Under the pieces are notes generated by a model. The model ran no database searches and was not told where the DNA came from. It saw nothing but the letters and a program-made list of their open reading frames with translations. 64,000 nucleotides of DNA, taken from positions 1 to 64,000 of the forward strand of contig JBHGYD010000030.1 in assembly GCA_041920415.1 (NCBI GenBank), read 5' to 3'. Source of the stretch: JBHGYD01 sp041920415. Its GTDB lineage: Bacteria; Bacillota; Bacilli; Bacillales; Anoxybacillaceae. The position numbers and the translations under genes are program-made. Each line of letters starts with the position of its first letter. Position 1 is the stretch's first letter. Positions 16,650-25,274 of the stretch are shown here, piece by piece.

Positions 16650-17549
16650 TTATGCACGCGGGTGGTATTGTTGGTACACGTCTTTTAAGCGCGTTTTTGT
16701 GACGTGCGTATAAATTTGCGTTGTCGAAATATCGGCATGACCGAGCAGTTCCTGCACGGCACGTAAATCGGCGCCATTTTCCAATAAATGAGTCGCAAAC
16801 GAATGCCGTAGCGTATGCGGCGTTAACTCTTTTTCGATGTTTGCTTCTTTCGCTAGCTTTTTTAAAATTTTCCAAAAACCTTGACGTGTCAGGCGCTCAC
16901 CATGATGGTTTAAAAACAAAGCATCGGTCGTTTTCTTTTTTGGGTCAATAAGTTTCGGTCGTGCCGTTTCAATATACTTCTTCAACGCGTGTAAGGCTAT
17001 GCTGCCGATTGGCACGATTCGTTCTTTATTTCCTTTTCCGTAACAGCGAACAAATCCCATGGTTAAATGCACATCAGACAGATTCAAATTGACAAGCTCA
17101 CTGACGCGCATCCCTGTAGCATACAACAACTCAAGCATCGCTTTATCGCGAATACCAAACGGCGTATTCGTTTTCGGCGTCTCCAAAAGCGCCTCGACTT
17201 CTTCCTGTGATAATACCTTTGGCAATGTCCGCTCCATTTGCGGTGATTCAATATGAACAGAAGGATCTTGTTCCGTCACTTTTTCCCGAAGAAGAAATTG
17301 GTGAAAAGAGCGAATCGATGCAATATGCCTTGCAATCGTTTTTGCGGAGCTTCCTTTTTCTTTTAAAAACTTTAAAAATTGCATAATGTGAAGGCGCGAT
17401 ACATCATTCCACGAATGAATTTGTTCAACATGAATTAAATAGTGCGCATACTTCTTTAAATCACGCTCATACGAAACAATCGTATTTTTCGCCAAATTTC
17501 GTTCCACTATTAAATAATGAAGAAAATCCTTCATCTCGTTCTCCAACAT
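16650..17549 (-). CDS. xerD: Tyrosine recombinase XerD
   Basis: A 299-residue site-specific recombinase that with XerC resolves chromosome dimers at dif. The N-terminal SAM-like core-binding domain (LVERNLAKNTIVSYERDL type) precedes the catalytic domain. Catalytic residues are in ATGMRVSELVNL (Arg), HTLRHSFATHLLENGADLR (His-x-x-Arg), LGHADISTTQIYTHV (His and nucleophile Tyr). It follows yqzK by 3 bases, as in B. subtilis where yqzK lies between fur and ripX/xerD. GGGGAG precedes ATG 17549. Confidence 0.95.
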   Translation of the reverse strand: MLENEMKDFLHYLIVERNLAKNTIVSYERDLKKYAHYLIHVEQIHSWNDVSRLHIMQFLKFLKEKGSSAKTIARHIASIRSFHQFLLREKVTEQDPSVHIESPQMERTLPKVLSQEEVEALLETPKTNTPFGIRDKAMLELLYATGMRVSELVNLNLSDVHLTMGFVRCYGKGNKERIVPIGSIALHALKKYIETARPKLIDPKKKTTDALFLNHHGERLTRQGFWKILKKLAKEANIEKELTPHTLRHSFATHLLENGADLRAVQELLGHADISTTQIYTHVTKTRLKDVYQQYHPRA

Positions 17550-17552
17550 TCT

Positions 17553-17768
17553 CTACTCCCCATCACGATAAAAAAATAGTAACCGATCAAACCATTCGCT
17601 TTGCGGTTTTTCAATCGTTGACACTTTTACCGCTGATCCTTGTGGCTCGTCGTAACGGTGGTAATTCTCGTACTCTCTGTTCATCCATACAATACTATAA
17701 TAAAATAAAACCGTACAGCCCGTAAATAAAAGAAACACTTTGAGCATTTGCCATAATGTTTTCACCAT
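17553..17768 (-). CDS. yqzK: YqzK family small membrane protein (DUF4227)
   Basis: A 71-residue protein with one transmembrane helix (about residues 8-28, MLKVFLLFTGCTVLFYYSIV), followed by a polar, proline-containing tail. ATG 17768 lies 5 bases from GGAG. A longer reading frame would overlap the fur terminator and the fur 3' end and is unlikely. Same place as B. subtilis yqzK, between fur and xerD. Function unknown. Confidence 0.8.
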   Translation of the reverse strand: MVKTLWQMLKVFLLFTGCTVLFYYSIVWMNREYENYHRYDEPQGSAVKVSTIEKPQSEWFDRLLFFYRDGE

Positions 17769-17834
17769 TGGCTCTCCTTCCATCACGATCCGTTTTACTA
17801 TGAGGATATGCCATGGTTTTTTCATTTTATACAT

Positions 17835-17867
17835 AAAAAAACCTTTCCCACTGGAAAAGGTTTTTTT
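17835..17867 (-). terminator. Terminator of fur
   Basis: AAAAAAACCTTT (17835-17846) pairs with AAAGGTTTTTTT (17856-17867). On the minus strand a T-run follows. The stem includes the last base pairs of the fur stop codon. Confidence 0.85.
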
Positions 17868-18321
17868 ATTCCCCTTGTTTATCTTTTTCTTGGCAACGGT
17901 AACAAATTCCATGAAATGTTAACCGATGGTCTTTAATTTTAAACTTCCAATCCCTCTCAACAATCGCTTCTACTTCCTCTAATAAATCTTCTTGAATCTC
18001 CGCTACCGCTCCGCATTCAATACATACTAAATGATGATGAAAATGAGTAGCCCCTTCCTGGCGAAGATCATATCGGGACACACCATCGCCGAAATTAATT
18101 TTATCAACGATTTTTAACTCGGTTAATAACTCTAACGTCCGATAGACAGTTGCCAATCCAATTTCTGGGGATTTCTCTTTAACGAGGAGGTAGACATCTT
18201 CCGCACTTAAATGATCTTCCTCATGTTCTAAAAGGACACGCACGGTTGCCTCGCGTTGCGGTGTCAATTTATATCCAGCGGTATGCAGGAGCTTTTTAAT
18301 TCTTTCAATTCGATCTTCCAT
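17866..18321 (-). CDS. fur: Ferric uptake regulator Fur
   Basis: A 151-residue metal-dependent repressor of iron-uptake genes. The winged helix spans about residues 15-85 (KLTPQREATVRVLLEHEEDH, GLATVYRTLELL). Metal-binding motifs are HFHHHLVCIECG and the C-terminal C-x-x-C in GICYRCQ. Near-identity to B. subtilis Fur supports Fur over PerR or Zur. I set the start at ATG 18321, 7 bases from GGAGG. The 110-base gap before it is very rich in A+T and holds TGATTAT/ATAATAAT-like repeats that could be a Fur or PerR box; this was judged by eye only. Confidence 0.95.
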   Translation of the reverse strand: MEDRIERIKKLLHTAGYKLTPQREATVRVLLEHEEDHLSAEDVYLLVKEKSPEIGLATVYRTLELLTELKIVDKINFGDGVSRYDLRQEGATHFHHHLVCIECGAVAEIQEDLLEEVEAIVERDWKFKIKDHRLTFHGICYRCQEKDKQGE

Positions 18322-18433
18322 ACGATTCCCTCCCTCGTCATTCAACTACCATTATAACAAAAGAAAGAGGGAAGTATCAAAGTAAAATTATTATCATTAA
18401 ATAAATAAAATGATTATTAAATAATAATAAATA

Positions 18434-19078
18434 TCAATTATTTATCATTTGAATCACTTGTTTCATAAATAAAGGGGATACGTACGCTTCTAAAGAAGCG
18501 GAGGCGAGTAACGAGATGCTGATCATCACCATTACTAATGTATAACGCATAATCATCGGAAAAATCGGTTCATGCGTTCGTTTCATAAATTGGTTGCGCA
18601 CCATTTTTAACGAAAACGAAACTGAAATCACTCCCATCACAATAAACGCAGGAATAATAATGAAGTTTTGTGGCATGACCGAAACGAACGATAATAAAAA
18701 TCCTTGCCATCCCATTTGATTAACAAGAAACCCAACCGTAAATCCGACAACCACTCCTTTTAAAAACAATAAAATTAAAATAATCGGTAGTCCAATAATC
18801 GAAATGCCTAATACCCACATTAATCCAACGTATTTTAAGTTATGAAAATAGCTTTGTTGAAACATATCATGAGCACTGACCAGATTTCCTTTTGATATTT
18901 GCCCAAAAAATTGCGTCAAATAGTAGTATAAGTCTTGTTTTTGGCTAAAATTTAAACTATTGACCACAGTTGCCCCAAAAATGACACCCATTAAAAATAA
19001 TACAATGATAAATAAATAAATCGAGGCATGTTCACGTATGTGCATCGCAAACGCTGATTTCAATGGCTGTCTTCTCAT
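18434..19078 (-). CDS. spoIIM: Stage II sporulation protein M
   Basis: A 214-residue polytopic membrane protein with about five helices (SIYLFIIVLFLMGVIFG near residue 20, then about 80-130, 140-160, 178-197). SpoIIM forms the DMP complex with SpoIID and SpoIIP, which remodels septal peptidoglycan during engulfment in the mother cell. Its place upstream of fur-yqzK-xerD matches B. subtilis. A sigma-E-like -10 element lies upstream at 19110-19117. Confidence 0.93.
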   Translation of the reverse strand: MRRQPLKSAFAMHIREHASIYLFIIVLFLMGVIFGATVVNSLNFSQKQDLYYYLTQFFGQISKGNLVSAHDMFQQSYFHNLKYVGLMWVLGISIIGLPIILILLFLKGVVVGFTVGFLVNQMGWQGFLLSFVSVMPQNFIIIPAFIVMGVISVSFSLKMVRNQFMKRTHEPIFPMIMRYTLVMVMISISLLASASLEAYVSPLFMKQVIQMINN

Positions 19079-19109
19079 TTCTCTCGCCCCCCTATCATGC
19101 TCTTAGTAG

Positions 19110-19137
19110 ATTGTATGAAAGAATATCACATCTATGA
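19110..19137 (-). promoter_or_regulatory. Candidate sigma-E promoter of spoIIM
   Basis: On the minus strand CATACAAT (19110-19117) is an exact sigma-E -10. Thirteen bases upstream TCATAGA (19131-19137) partly fits the KMATATT -35. spoIIM is sigma-E controlled in B. subtilis. The -35 is weak. Confidence 0.5.
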
Positions 19138-19204
19138 CACATTCACGAGAAAAGAGAGAAGAAAGCCGTTTGAATGAGTAATGATGGTGTTGACATGAAC
19201 ATAA

Positions 19205-19235
19205 AAAAATCGCTCCTTATTCAGAAGCGATTTTT
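19205..19235 (-). terminator. Terminator of nudF-yqxK
   Basis: AAAAATCGCT (19205-19214) pairs with AGCGATTTTT (19226-19235). The 11-base loop contains the yqxK stop codon at 19217-19219. Confidence 0.85.
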
Positions 19236-20380
19236 CCGTATTGACCGCCGCCACCGGCGTGAATGGAAAGCTCGCCGCGCCGAGCAAGGAGAATGAGTTG
19301 CGCAAGTTTTGCACCAACAACTTCTGTTAGCTCTTTCTCTGACGCCCCATGAAGCACATACATTTCCGTGCCGAAATGAGCGAGCAATTTTTCATATGTT
19401 TTCATTCCAATTCCTGGAATGAACTCAAGCGGAACTTGGTAAATATAAGGAGGTCTATTGGGAGACGTATCGCTCGTTTTAAGCTCTTGCAAACGGTCAA
19501 ACACGCCCTTTATTTGTTTATGATGCCCACATACAGGACAATGCTCGTCGTTTCGATGAAGCGGATGAAAACATTTTTCGCACGTTGTTTGATGATATTT
19601 TCCAAGCAGCGGATTTAATCCATAATTAGCAACAATGCTGCGCCCCTCTACGTGTTGTAGCGCTTTTTTTAGCTCCATAAACGTCGGGCGACTCATTCGC
19701 ATTACTTGATATTCCCGCGCCATTTTGCGAAGCGAATGGGCATCGGAATTCGATACATACGGATAGCGATGCAATTCGGCAATTTGGTCAGCCATCTTTG
19801 TATCGGCGCTTAAACCTAATTCAATCGCGTCGATTAAGTCGGGGTCGAACACTTCGGTTACGCTTTTCTTCACCCCTTTTCCGTATAAACTTTTAAACGG
19901 GGTAAACGCATGTGCCGGTACAAATAATCCACCGAATTGCTTCACGATCGTTTGTAACTCGCGTCCTGTCCCATACATTCGTTGCGAACTTAGCGAAATA
20001 TTTTTCACCCGATGCTTCAACCATGCTGAAAATTCGCTCATCGCCTCTATGGTCGGCAAAAATGCAAGCACGTGAATCGGTCCTTGACAATGTTCGTCAT
20101 ACACCTCGATTTCGCTTCCCAATATGAGCGTTACGTTGTCAGCGAAAATGCCGCCATCTCGTTGCTCAGACCATCCGTGTGTCACCATCGCGTGCTCAAG
20201 CTCATCAAGAATTTCGGGAACGTGGCAATCAATGATACCAACGACATGTAATCCTTTTATTTGCGAAGCTTCCCGTAAAATATTTGGGAGCGTTAACGTC
20301 TTCGCTCCTGTAATTTTTACCGGTCTACCTGAAGCGGTACGACCGATATGAATATGTAAATCGACATAATAGTTATTCAT
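19217..20380 (-). CDS. yqxK: PHP-domain nuclease YqxK, endonuclease Q family
   Basis: The N-terminal PHP metal-hydrolase domain begins NYYVDLHIHIGRTASGRPVK, with further metal ligands in VVGIIDCH and SNSDAHSL. A four-cysteine zinc module (CEKCFHPL...CPVCG) lies at about residues 266-286, followed by a helix-hairpin-helix-like end (LEFIPGIGMKTYEKLLAHFG). This is the archaeal/bacterial EndoQ architecture, enzymes that nick DNA 5' to deaminated bases; B. subtilis YqxK is the homologue. The start overlaps nudF by 8 bases, so both are translated together. A role in repair of deaminated DNA is inferred from the family. Confidence 0.88.
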   Translation of the reverse strand: MNNYYVDLHIHIGRTASGRPVKITGAKTLTLPNILREASQIKGLHVVGIIDCHVPEILDELEHAMVTHGWSEQRDGGIFADNVTLILGSEIEVYDEHCQGPIHVLAFLPTIEAMSEFSAWLKHRVKNISLSSQRMYGTGRELQTIVKQFGGLFVPAHAFTPFKSLYGKGVKKSVTEVFDPDLIDAIELGLSADTKMADQIAELHRYPYVSNSDAHSLRKMAREYQVMRMSRPTFMELKKALQHVEGRSIVANYGLNPLLGKYHQTTCEKCFHPLHRNDEHCPVCGHHKQIKGVFDRLQELKTSDTSPNRPPYIYQVPLEFIPGIGMKTYEKLLAHFGTEMYVLHGASEKELTEVVGAKLAQLILLARRGELSIHAGGGGQYGKIASE

Positions 20381-20933
20381 GTTTTTCCCCTAACGCCCGT
20401 TGCAGTTGTAAATATTGTAGCGCATACGCTGTTTTCGCGTCATAAATTTCTTTTCGCTCAAGCAATTCGAGTGCCTCCTCTAATGTTACCTCCAACACAT
20501 CAACAAATTCATCTTCATCAAGAGACGCTGAATTCTCCATTTTTGATAAATTCTCGGCTACATACAAATGCACAAGCTCATCAGCAAAGCCGGGTGATGT
20601 ATAAAATGAAACGATGTGACGCATCGAGCCGCACCGATATCCTGTTTCTTCCTCGAGCTCTCGATGAGCAGTCGCTAGCGGCTCTTCCCCTTTTTCTAGT
20701 TTTCCCGCCGGAATTTCCACTAATACACGCTCCATCGCCTTTCGATATTGCCGAACGAGCACGATTTTTCCTTCATTTGTGACAGGAATGACTGCTACCG
20801 CCCCCGGATGTTTCACCACTTCCCGCTTGCTCGTTTTTCCGTTTGGTAACTCTACGTCCTCGACATACACTTCAATCACTTTTCCGCTAAAAATTTTTTC
20901 TTTCGCGATCGTTTTTTCCATTAAATGTTCCAT
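20373..20933 (-). CDS. nudF: ADP-ribose pyrophosphatase, Nudix family
   Basis: Hydrolyses ADP-ribose to AMP and ribose-5-phosphate, clearing a reactive metabolite. The Nudix box G-x5-E-x7-RE-x2-EE-x-G is complete: GKLEKGEEPLATAHRELEEE followed by TGY (about residues 77-99). The 186-residue length and the N-terminal EKTIAKEKIFSGKVIEVYVE match B. subtilis NudF (YqkG). GGGAGAG precedes ATG 20933. Divergent from yqkF. Confidence 0.95.
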   Translation of the reverse strand: MEHLMEKTIAKEKIFSGKVIEVYVEDVELPNGKTSKREVVKHPGAVAVIPVTNEGKIVLVRQYRKAMERVLVEIPAGKLEKGEEPLATAHRELEEETGYRCGSMRHIVSFYTSPGFADELVHLYVAENLSKMENSASLDEDEFVDVLEVTLEEALELLERKEIYDAKTAYALQYLQLQRALGEKHE

Positions 20934-21045
20934 CCATCTCTCTCCCGTCTATATAAATTCCTCTTTATTGTACTACATTGTTTGAGCCAATTTTACCTTT
21001 CAGTGTAAAATGAAAAAAACAGTTTTTTCAAGGAGGAAAAAAGTA

Positions 21046-21966
21046 ATGAAGAAACGACGCATCGGTTCATCGGATTTATACGTGAGCGAAATCGGGCTTG
21101 GCTGCATGTCTCTCGGAACGGACGAAAAAACAGCGATTCGCCTCATTCATGAAGCATTAGAACGCGGGATTAATTATTTAGATACCGCTGACCTTTACGA
21201 CCGCGGACTGAACGAAGAATTTGTCGGAAAAGCGATTAAAGGAAAACGAGACCAAGTAGTCCTTGCGACAAAAGTTGGGAATCGTTGGGAAGAAGGCAAA
21301 GATGGCTGGTGGTGGGATCCATCTAAATCGTACATTAAACAAGAAGTAAAAGAAAGCTTGCGCCGCCTACAAACCGATTATATTGATTTGTATCAACTAC
21401 ACGGCGGAACGATCGACGATCCAATCGATGAAACGATTGAAGCATTTGAGGAATTAAAACAAGAAGGCGTCATTCGCTATTACGGCATTTCTTCGATTCG
21501 CCCGAATGTCATTCGCGAGTATGTCAAACGTTCGAATATCGTCAGTGTGATGATGCAGTATAGTCTGCTCGATCGTCGACCGGAAGAGCTTTTCCCGCTC
21601 TTGCGCGAACATCAAATTAGCGTCATCGCCCGCGGACCGGTCGCGAAAGGACTATTAACGGAACGTCCGCTTGAACTGGCAAATAGCACTATTAAAGAAC
21701 ACGGCTATCTTGATTATACATACGATGAATTACAAACACTTCTTCCACAAATCAAAGCGCGGACAGGAGAAAGCCGTTCACTCACAGCGACTGCTCTGCA
21801 ATTTTGTTTATATGATCCAGTTGTCGCTGCCGTCATTCCGGGAGCAAGCCGGCTAGAACAATTAATCGAAAATATTTCCGCCGCTGCCGCCCCTAGCCTC
21901 ACAACAGAAGAATATGAATGGTTAAAACAACACACTAAAGCTTCTATTTACGATATGCACCGTTAA
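21046..21966 (+). CDS. yqkF: Aldo/keto reductase YqkF
   Basis: A TIM-barrel NADPH-dependent oxidoreductase of 306 residues. The family pattern is visible: SEIGLGCMSLG, NYLDTADLYDRGLNEEFVG (catalytic Asp/Tyr), LATKVGNRW (Lys), DYIDLYQLHGG (His) and the NADP-binding end PVVAAVIPGASRLEQLIEN. AAGGAGG lies 9 bases before ATG 21046; an upstream ATG at 21010 lacks a ribosome site. Physiological substrate unknown. Neighbours nudF and yqkE match B. subtilis. Confidence 0.93.
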   Translation: MKKRRIGSSDLYVSEIGLGCMSLGTDEKTAIRLIHEALERGINYLDTADLYDRGLNEEFVGKAIKGKRDQVVLATKVGNRWEEGKDGWWWDPSKSYIKQEVKESLRRLQTDYIDLYQLHGGTIDDPIDETIEAFEELKQEGVIRYYGISSIRPNVIREYVKRSNIVSVMMQYSLLDRRPEELFPLLREHQISVIARGPVAKGLLTERPLELANSTIKEHGYLDYTYDELQTLLPQIKARTGESRSLTATALQFCLYDPVVAAVIPGASRLEQLIENISAAAAPSLTTEEYEWLKQHTKASIYDMHR

Positions 21967-21967
21967 A

Positions 21968-21991
21968 AAAGCCCTGAACACTCAGGGCTTT
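21968..21991. terminator. Terminator between yqkF and yqkE
   Basis: AAAGCCCTGA (21968-21977) pairs with TCAGGGCTTT (21982-21991) around a 4-base loop. A-run and T-rich flanks allow use by both convergent genes. Confidence 0.8.
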
Positions 21992-22236
21992 CATTCCTTA
22001 AATTTTCTCCAGTCCAAATTGCTTTCATTTAACAATTCTTCAAATGTTTTATTTTTCTCGCGCCGTCTTTGCTCTTCGCGTTTCCGCGCTTCTTCCTCCT
22101 CTTTTTTTCGCTGTTGTTCCGCTTCTAACTCTTTCTTTTTCTCTTTGAGCTGGGCAAACAAATCGGCATTTAAGCGATCCATTAATGTCATTTTCTCTTC
22201 ATTTTGCGTTGCGTGTTGTTGCTTACGTTTTTTCAA
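21991..22236 (-). CDS. yqkE: YqkE family protein (DUF3886)
   Basis: An 81-residue, highly charged protein with a long Lys/Glu/Arg coiled-coil segment and the C-terminal KTFEELLNESNLDWRKFKE typical of YqkE. The start is TTG 22236, 8 bases from GGAGG; upstream in-frame ATGs lack a ribosome site and would overlap the divergent small gene at 22319. Function unknown. Confidence 0.8.
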   Translation of the reverse strand: MKKRKQQHATQNEEKMTLMDRLNADLFAQLKEKKKELEAEQQRKKEEEEARKREEQRRREKNKTFEELLNESNLDWRKFKE

Positions 22237-22318
22237 CGATATTCCCTCCAATGAATAAAAACGTGCTTTTTTCTTCATGATAATAGCAAGAATCCAAATA
22301 TGTAAAGGAGATAGAAGC

Positions 22319-22438
22319 ATGGCAAAAAATCGCGGACAAAAAGGCAAACCGAATGCCGATACAGTCAACCCAGTCATCGCAAAAGAAGAATTGGAAAAAG
22401 CGACCCATCCGACGAAAAGACAAAACTCTCCTCAATAA
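22319..22438 (+). CDS. 39-residue basic protein, unidentified
   Basis: ATG 22319 is preceded by AAAGGAG at 8 bases. The product starts MAKNRGQKGKPNADTVNPV and ends ...THPTKRQNSPQ. It is small, basic and hydrophilic, without cysteine or a hydrophobic stretch. The length and Asn/Gln/Lys-rich make-up resemble minor small acid-soluble spore proteins, but I cannot match it to a named one. Its reading frame is followed within 31 bases by a long-stem terminator (22469-22522), which supports a real transcription unit. Confidence 0.6.
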   Translation: MAKNRGQKGKPNADTVNPVIAKEELEKATHPTKRQNSPQ

Positions 22439-22468
22439 GGTGAAATAACCCCATAAAATGAAACAAGG

Positions 22469-22522
22469 AAAAAACACCTCCTGAATCGAGTATATACGAA
22501 AACGATTTTGGGAGGTGTTTTT
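22469..22522. terminator. Long-stem terminator after the small gene
   Basis: AAAAAACACCTCC (22469-22481) pairs with GGAGGTGTTTTT (22511-22522). An inner ATCG/CGAT pair lies in the 29-base loop. T-runs are present on both strands. Confidence 0.75.
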
Positions 22523-22715
22523 CTTATGGGAAAAATTCATGATCCAGATTAAAGACTATAAAATCTCACTACCTCTATTGAGAAATAAATGGTACAAGAC
22601 TACATTCGTTATATTCAGGAAAAATGAAACTACCTGTTTCCTGTGAAATTAAGGAAACAGGCAGCTTACGTATTTTTTCTGTGTTTCAAAAAAGCGGGTC
22701 AGTTTCTTTGTATAC

Positions 22716-23108
22716 TTATATGTCTTCAGACGAAAAAGCAAACGGGAGTAATTCCTTAACGGTTGTTTCCCGAATATCCCCTTTCAGATTGGCCAAAATG
22801 ACCGGCATGTTAGGATCGCAAAATTCCGCAATCACCTGCCGGCAGGCTCCGCATGGAGATACCGGACCATCGGTATCAGCAACGATCGCCAGCATAGTGA
22901 ATTCTTTTTGTCCTTCTGATACGGCCTTAAAAATGGCCGTGCGTTCAGCGCAGTTCGTTAATCCGTAGGAAGCATTTTCAATGTTGCAGCCTTTATAGAT
23001 TTTTCCTTCTTTTGTTACAATTGCCGCACCTACCTGAAAATGAGAATAAGGAGCATAGGCCTTTTCTCTTCCGGAAAGCGCTTCGTTGATTAATTGATGT
23101 TTATCCAT
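22716..23108 (-). CDS. cdd: Cytidine deaminase
   Basis: Zinc enzyme converting (deoxy)cytidine to (deoxy)uridine. The 130-residue tetrameric-type protein shows the zinc/catalytic motifs TNCAERTAIF and SPCGACRQVI, and YAPYSHFQVGAAI. It is the last gene of the deoR-side cassette, 73 bases after deoC. Its product feeds deoxyuridine to Pdp. The ribosome site is weak. Confidence 0.95.
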   Translation of the reverse strand: MDKHQLINEALSGREKAYAPYSHFQVGAAIVTKEGKIYKGCNIENASYGLTNCAERTAIFKAVSEGQKEFTMLAIVADTDGPVSPCGACRQVIAEFCDPNMPVILANLKGDIRETTVKELLPFAFSSEDI

Positions 23109-23181
23109 TTCATTCCGACCCTTCTGTTTGAAATTGTCATTTCAATCATGACTCTGCTTTCATTTGCTTCCTTATTTTATT

Positions 23182-23853
23182 TTAATAGTTGGATGTGCTT
23201 GTTTCCCCATTAATAATTTGGACGCCTGCGCTTGCCCCAATGCGGTTAGCTCCTGCTTTCTCCATTGCCAACAAATCATCCGCATTTCTAATTCCACCTG
23301 AAGCTTTCACACCAACGTTTGGTCCAACTATCTTTCTCATTAATGCAACGTCTTCAACAGTGGCACCACCAGTTGAAAAACCTGTCGAAGTTTTCACAAA
23401 ATCCGCGCCTGCTTTCACTGCTAATTGACAAGCGCGCACTTTTTCTTCATCCGTAAGAAGGCATGTTTCAATAATAACTTTGACTAAAGCCTTTCCCTTC
23501 GCCGCTTCGACTACGGCACGAATATCTTTTTCGACTAATTCATCATCGCCGCTTTTTAAGGCTCCGATATTGATAACCATGTCCACTTCGGTTGCCCCGT
23601 TTTCAATCGCATTTTTTGTTTCAAACGCTTTTACTTCCGGTGTCGTCGCCCCAAGAGGGAACCCAATAACCGTACACACTTTTACATCCGTATCTTTTAA
23701 AATTTCATAAGCGGTTTTTACCCATGTCGGATTCACGCAAACAGAAGCAAAATGATACGTTTTCGCTTCTTCGGCAAGTTTTACAATTTGTTCTTTCGTA
23801 GCTTCCGGTTTTAAAAGAGTGTGATCGATCATTCTCGCTTTTTCTTTTAACAT
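23182..23853 (-). CDS. deoC: Deoxyribose-phosphate aldolase
   Basis: Class I aldolase splitting 2-deoxyribose-5-phosphate into glyceraldehyde-3-phosphate and acetaldehyde. Family markers are MIDHTLLKPEATKEQI, ASVCVNPTWV, VCTVIGFPLGATTPEVK, LVKVIIETCLLTDEEK (catalytic Lys region) and FVKTSTGFSTGGAT with the Schiff-base lysine. The 223-residue length is typical. It lies 122 bases downstream of nupC on the same strand. Confidence 0.96.
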   Translation of the reverse strand: MLKEKARMIDHTLLKPEATKEQIVKLAEEAKTYHFASVCVNPTWVKTAYEILKDTDVKVCTVIGFPLGATTPEVKAFETKNAIENGATEVDMVINIGALKSGDDELVEKDIRAVVEAAKGKALVKVIIETCLLTDEEKVRACQLAVKAGADFVKTSTGFSTGGATVEDVALMRKIVGPNVGVKASGGIRNADDLLAMEKAGANRIGASAGVQIINGETSTSNY

Positions 23854-23975
23854 TTTATGTCATCTCCTTATTTTTTTATTCTGTTATATAAGCAGTTTAA
23901 GTTGCCTGTCTGTTCAATAGCTGCAACCTCAATACCGAACGAATTCCAATATTGCAGGATAAAAACAAAGCTGTT

Positions 23976-25157
23976 TTATAAAAATAATCCCATGATTGTT
24001 GCCGATAACATCGAAGCGAGTGTGGAACCGTATAAAAGCTTCAAGCCGAATTTAGCCACAACATCTCCCTGTTTTTCGTCAAGAGCTTTCACAGCGCCTG
24101 TGATAATTCCAATGGAACTGAAATTAGCGAAACTTACAAGGAATACCGACACAATTCCAACTGTTTTCTCGGATAATGTTCCAGCGATATCTTTAAAGTT
24201 TAACATCGCAACAAATTCATTCGTTACTAATTTTGTCGCCATAATGCCGCCCGCTTTGACTGCTTCACTCCAAGGAATTCCCATTAAAAAGGCAATTGGC
24301 GCAAAGATGTATCCTAATACTGACTGGAATGAAATATGGAAAACGAGCGTGAATATATAATCGATTAGATGGATTAAAGCGATAAATCCGATTAACATAG
24401 CCGCTACGATCACAGCGATCTTCAATCCATCCATTATGCTTTCGCCGATCATTTGGAAAAAGCTCATTTTATGCTCTTCTTCCACGATTAATAAATCTTC
24501 TTCATCCGTGATTTCATAAGGATTCACAATATTAGCAATGATTAAAGCTGAAAGGATATTCAGCATGATGGCAATAACAACATATTTTGGCTGAAGCATC
24601 GTCATATACGAACCAACAATGGCAATACTAACCGCGCTCATAGCGGAAGTACATAAAGTATAAAGACGCGTTTTCGAAACGAGCCCGATTTGTTTTTTCG
24701 TTGTTAAGAAAACTTCCGACTGACCTAATACGGCGGATGAAAGAGCAATATAGTTTTCTAATTTCCCCATTCCGTTCAATTTGCTTAATGCCATACCGAC
24801 ATATTTAATAATAATAGGTAATATTTTGAAGTGATTCAATATTCCAATAAGGATCGAGATAAAAATAATCGGCAATAACACATCGAGGAAAAATGAAGAT
24901 GCTCCTTTATTTTCTAAACCGCCAAAAACAAAATCCACACCTTGTATACCTAGCTCAATTAGCTTGGTAAACATTTTTGAAATAAAACCGATGATGAAAA
25001 TACCTGCTTTCGTATTCAGGAATATAAACGTAAGAATGATTTGAACTGCCAGCATAGATAAAATCGCCCGATAACGGATATTCTTTTTGTTATTGCTTAC
25101 AAGATAAGCCAAAATAAATACAAGAAACAAACCAGTTGCAAAAAATAAAAATCTCAT
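23976..25157 (-). CDS. nupC: Nucleoside permease NupC (CNT family)
   Basis: A concentrative nucleoside:cation symporter of 393 residues with about ten membrane helices. Signature parts are the substrate motif GQSEVFLTTK, the NEFVAMLNF stretch and the C-terminal GSTLASMLSATIMG. It imports pyrimidine (deoxy)nucleosides for Cdd, Pdp and PupG. GGAGGG lies close to ATG 25157. First gene of the operon nupC-deoC-cdd, behind a promoter carrying a palindrome and a cre-like site. Confidence 0.95.
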   Translation of the reverse strand: MRFLFFATGLFLVFILAYLVSNNKKNIRYRAILSMLAVQIILTFIFLNTKAGIFIIGFISKMFTKLIELGIQGVDFVFGGLENKGASSFFLDVLLPIIFISILIGILNHFKILPIIIKYVGMALSKLNGMGKLENYIALSSAVLGQSEVFLTTKKQIGLVSKTRLYTLCTSAMSAVSIAIVGSYMTMLQPKYVVIAIMLNILSALIIANIVNPYEITDEEDLLIVEEEHKMSFFQMIGESIMDGLKIAVIVAAMLIGFIALIHLIDYIFTLVFHISFQSVLGYIFAPIAFLMGIPWSEAVKAGGIMATKLVTNEFVAMLNFKDIAGTLSEKTVGIVSVFLVSFANFSSIGIITGAVKALDEKQGDVVAKFGLKLLYGSTLASMLSATIMGLFL

Positions 25158-25183
25158 GATGTCATTCCCTCCAAACGAACTAG

Positions 25184-25197
25184 TGACAACGTTTTCA
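25184..25197 (-). promoter_or_regulatory. cre-like CcpA site before nupC
   Basis: TGAAAACGTTGTCA on the minus strand differs from the cre consensus TGWAARCGYTWNCW at one position. It lies in the leader, 27 bases before the nupC start and downstream of the promoter, so a bound CcpA would act as a roadblock. Catabolite repression of the deo operon is known in B. subtilis. Confidence 0.65.
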
Positions 25198-25274
25198 AAT
25201 GGGTCACTGGATTAGCAAACCTTTTGTATGTCGCCGTCAATATTTTTGATTTATTTGCGATCGCGTTCATCATA

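Noticed and set aside
16573..16875. Minus-strand frame over the xerD terminator
   Set aside because: Overlaps xerD out of frame and reads through a terminator; low-complexity end.
18361..18432. AT-rich repeats before fur as a Fur box
   Set aside because: Several TGATTAT/ATAATA-like units are seen, but none gives a clear 7-1-7 box by eye; left as a remark under fur.
22526..22552. ATG GGA AAA ATT CAT GAT CCA GAT TAA after GGGAGGTG
   Set aside because: An eight-codon frame whose ribosome site is simply the right arm of a terminator.
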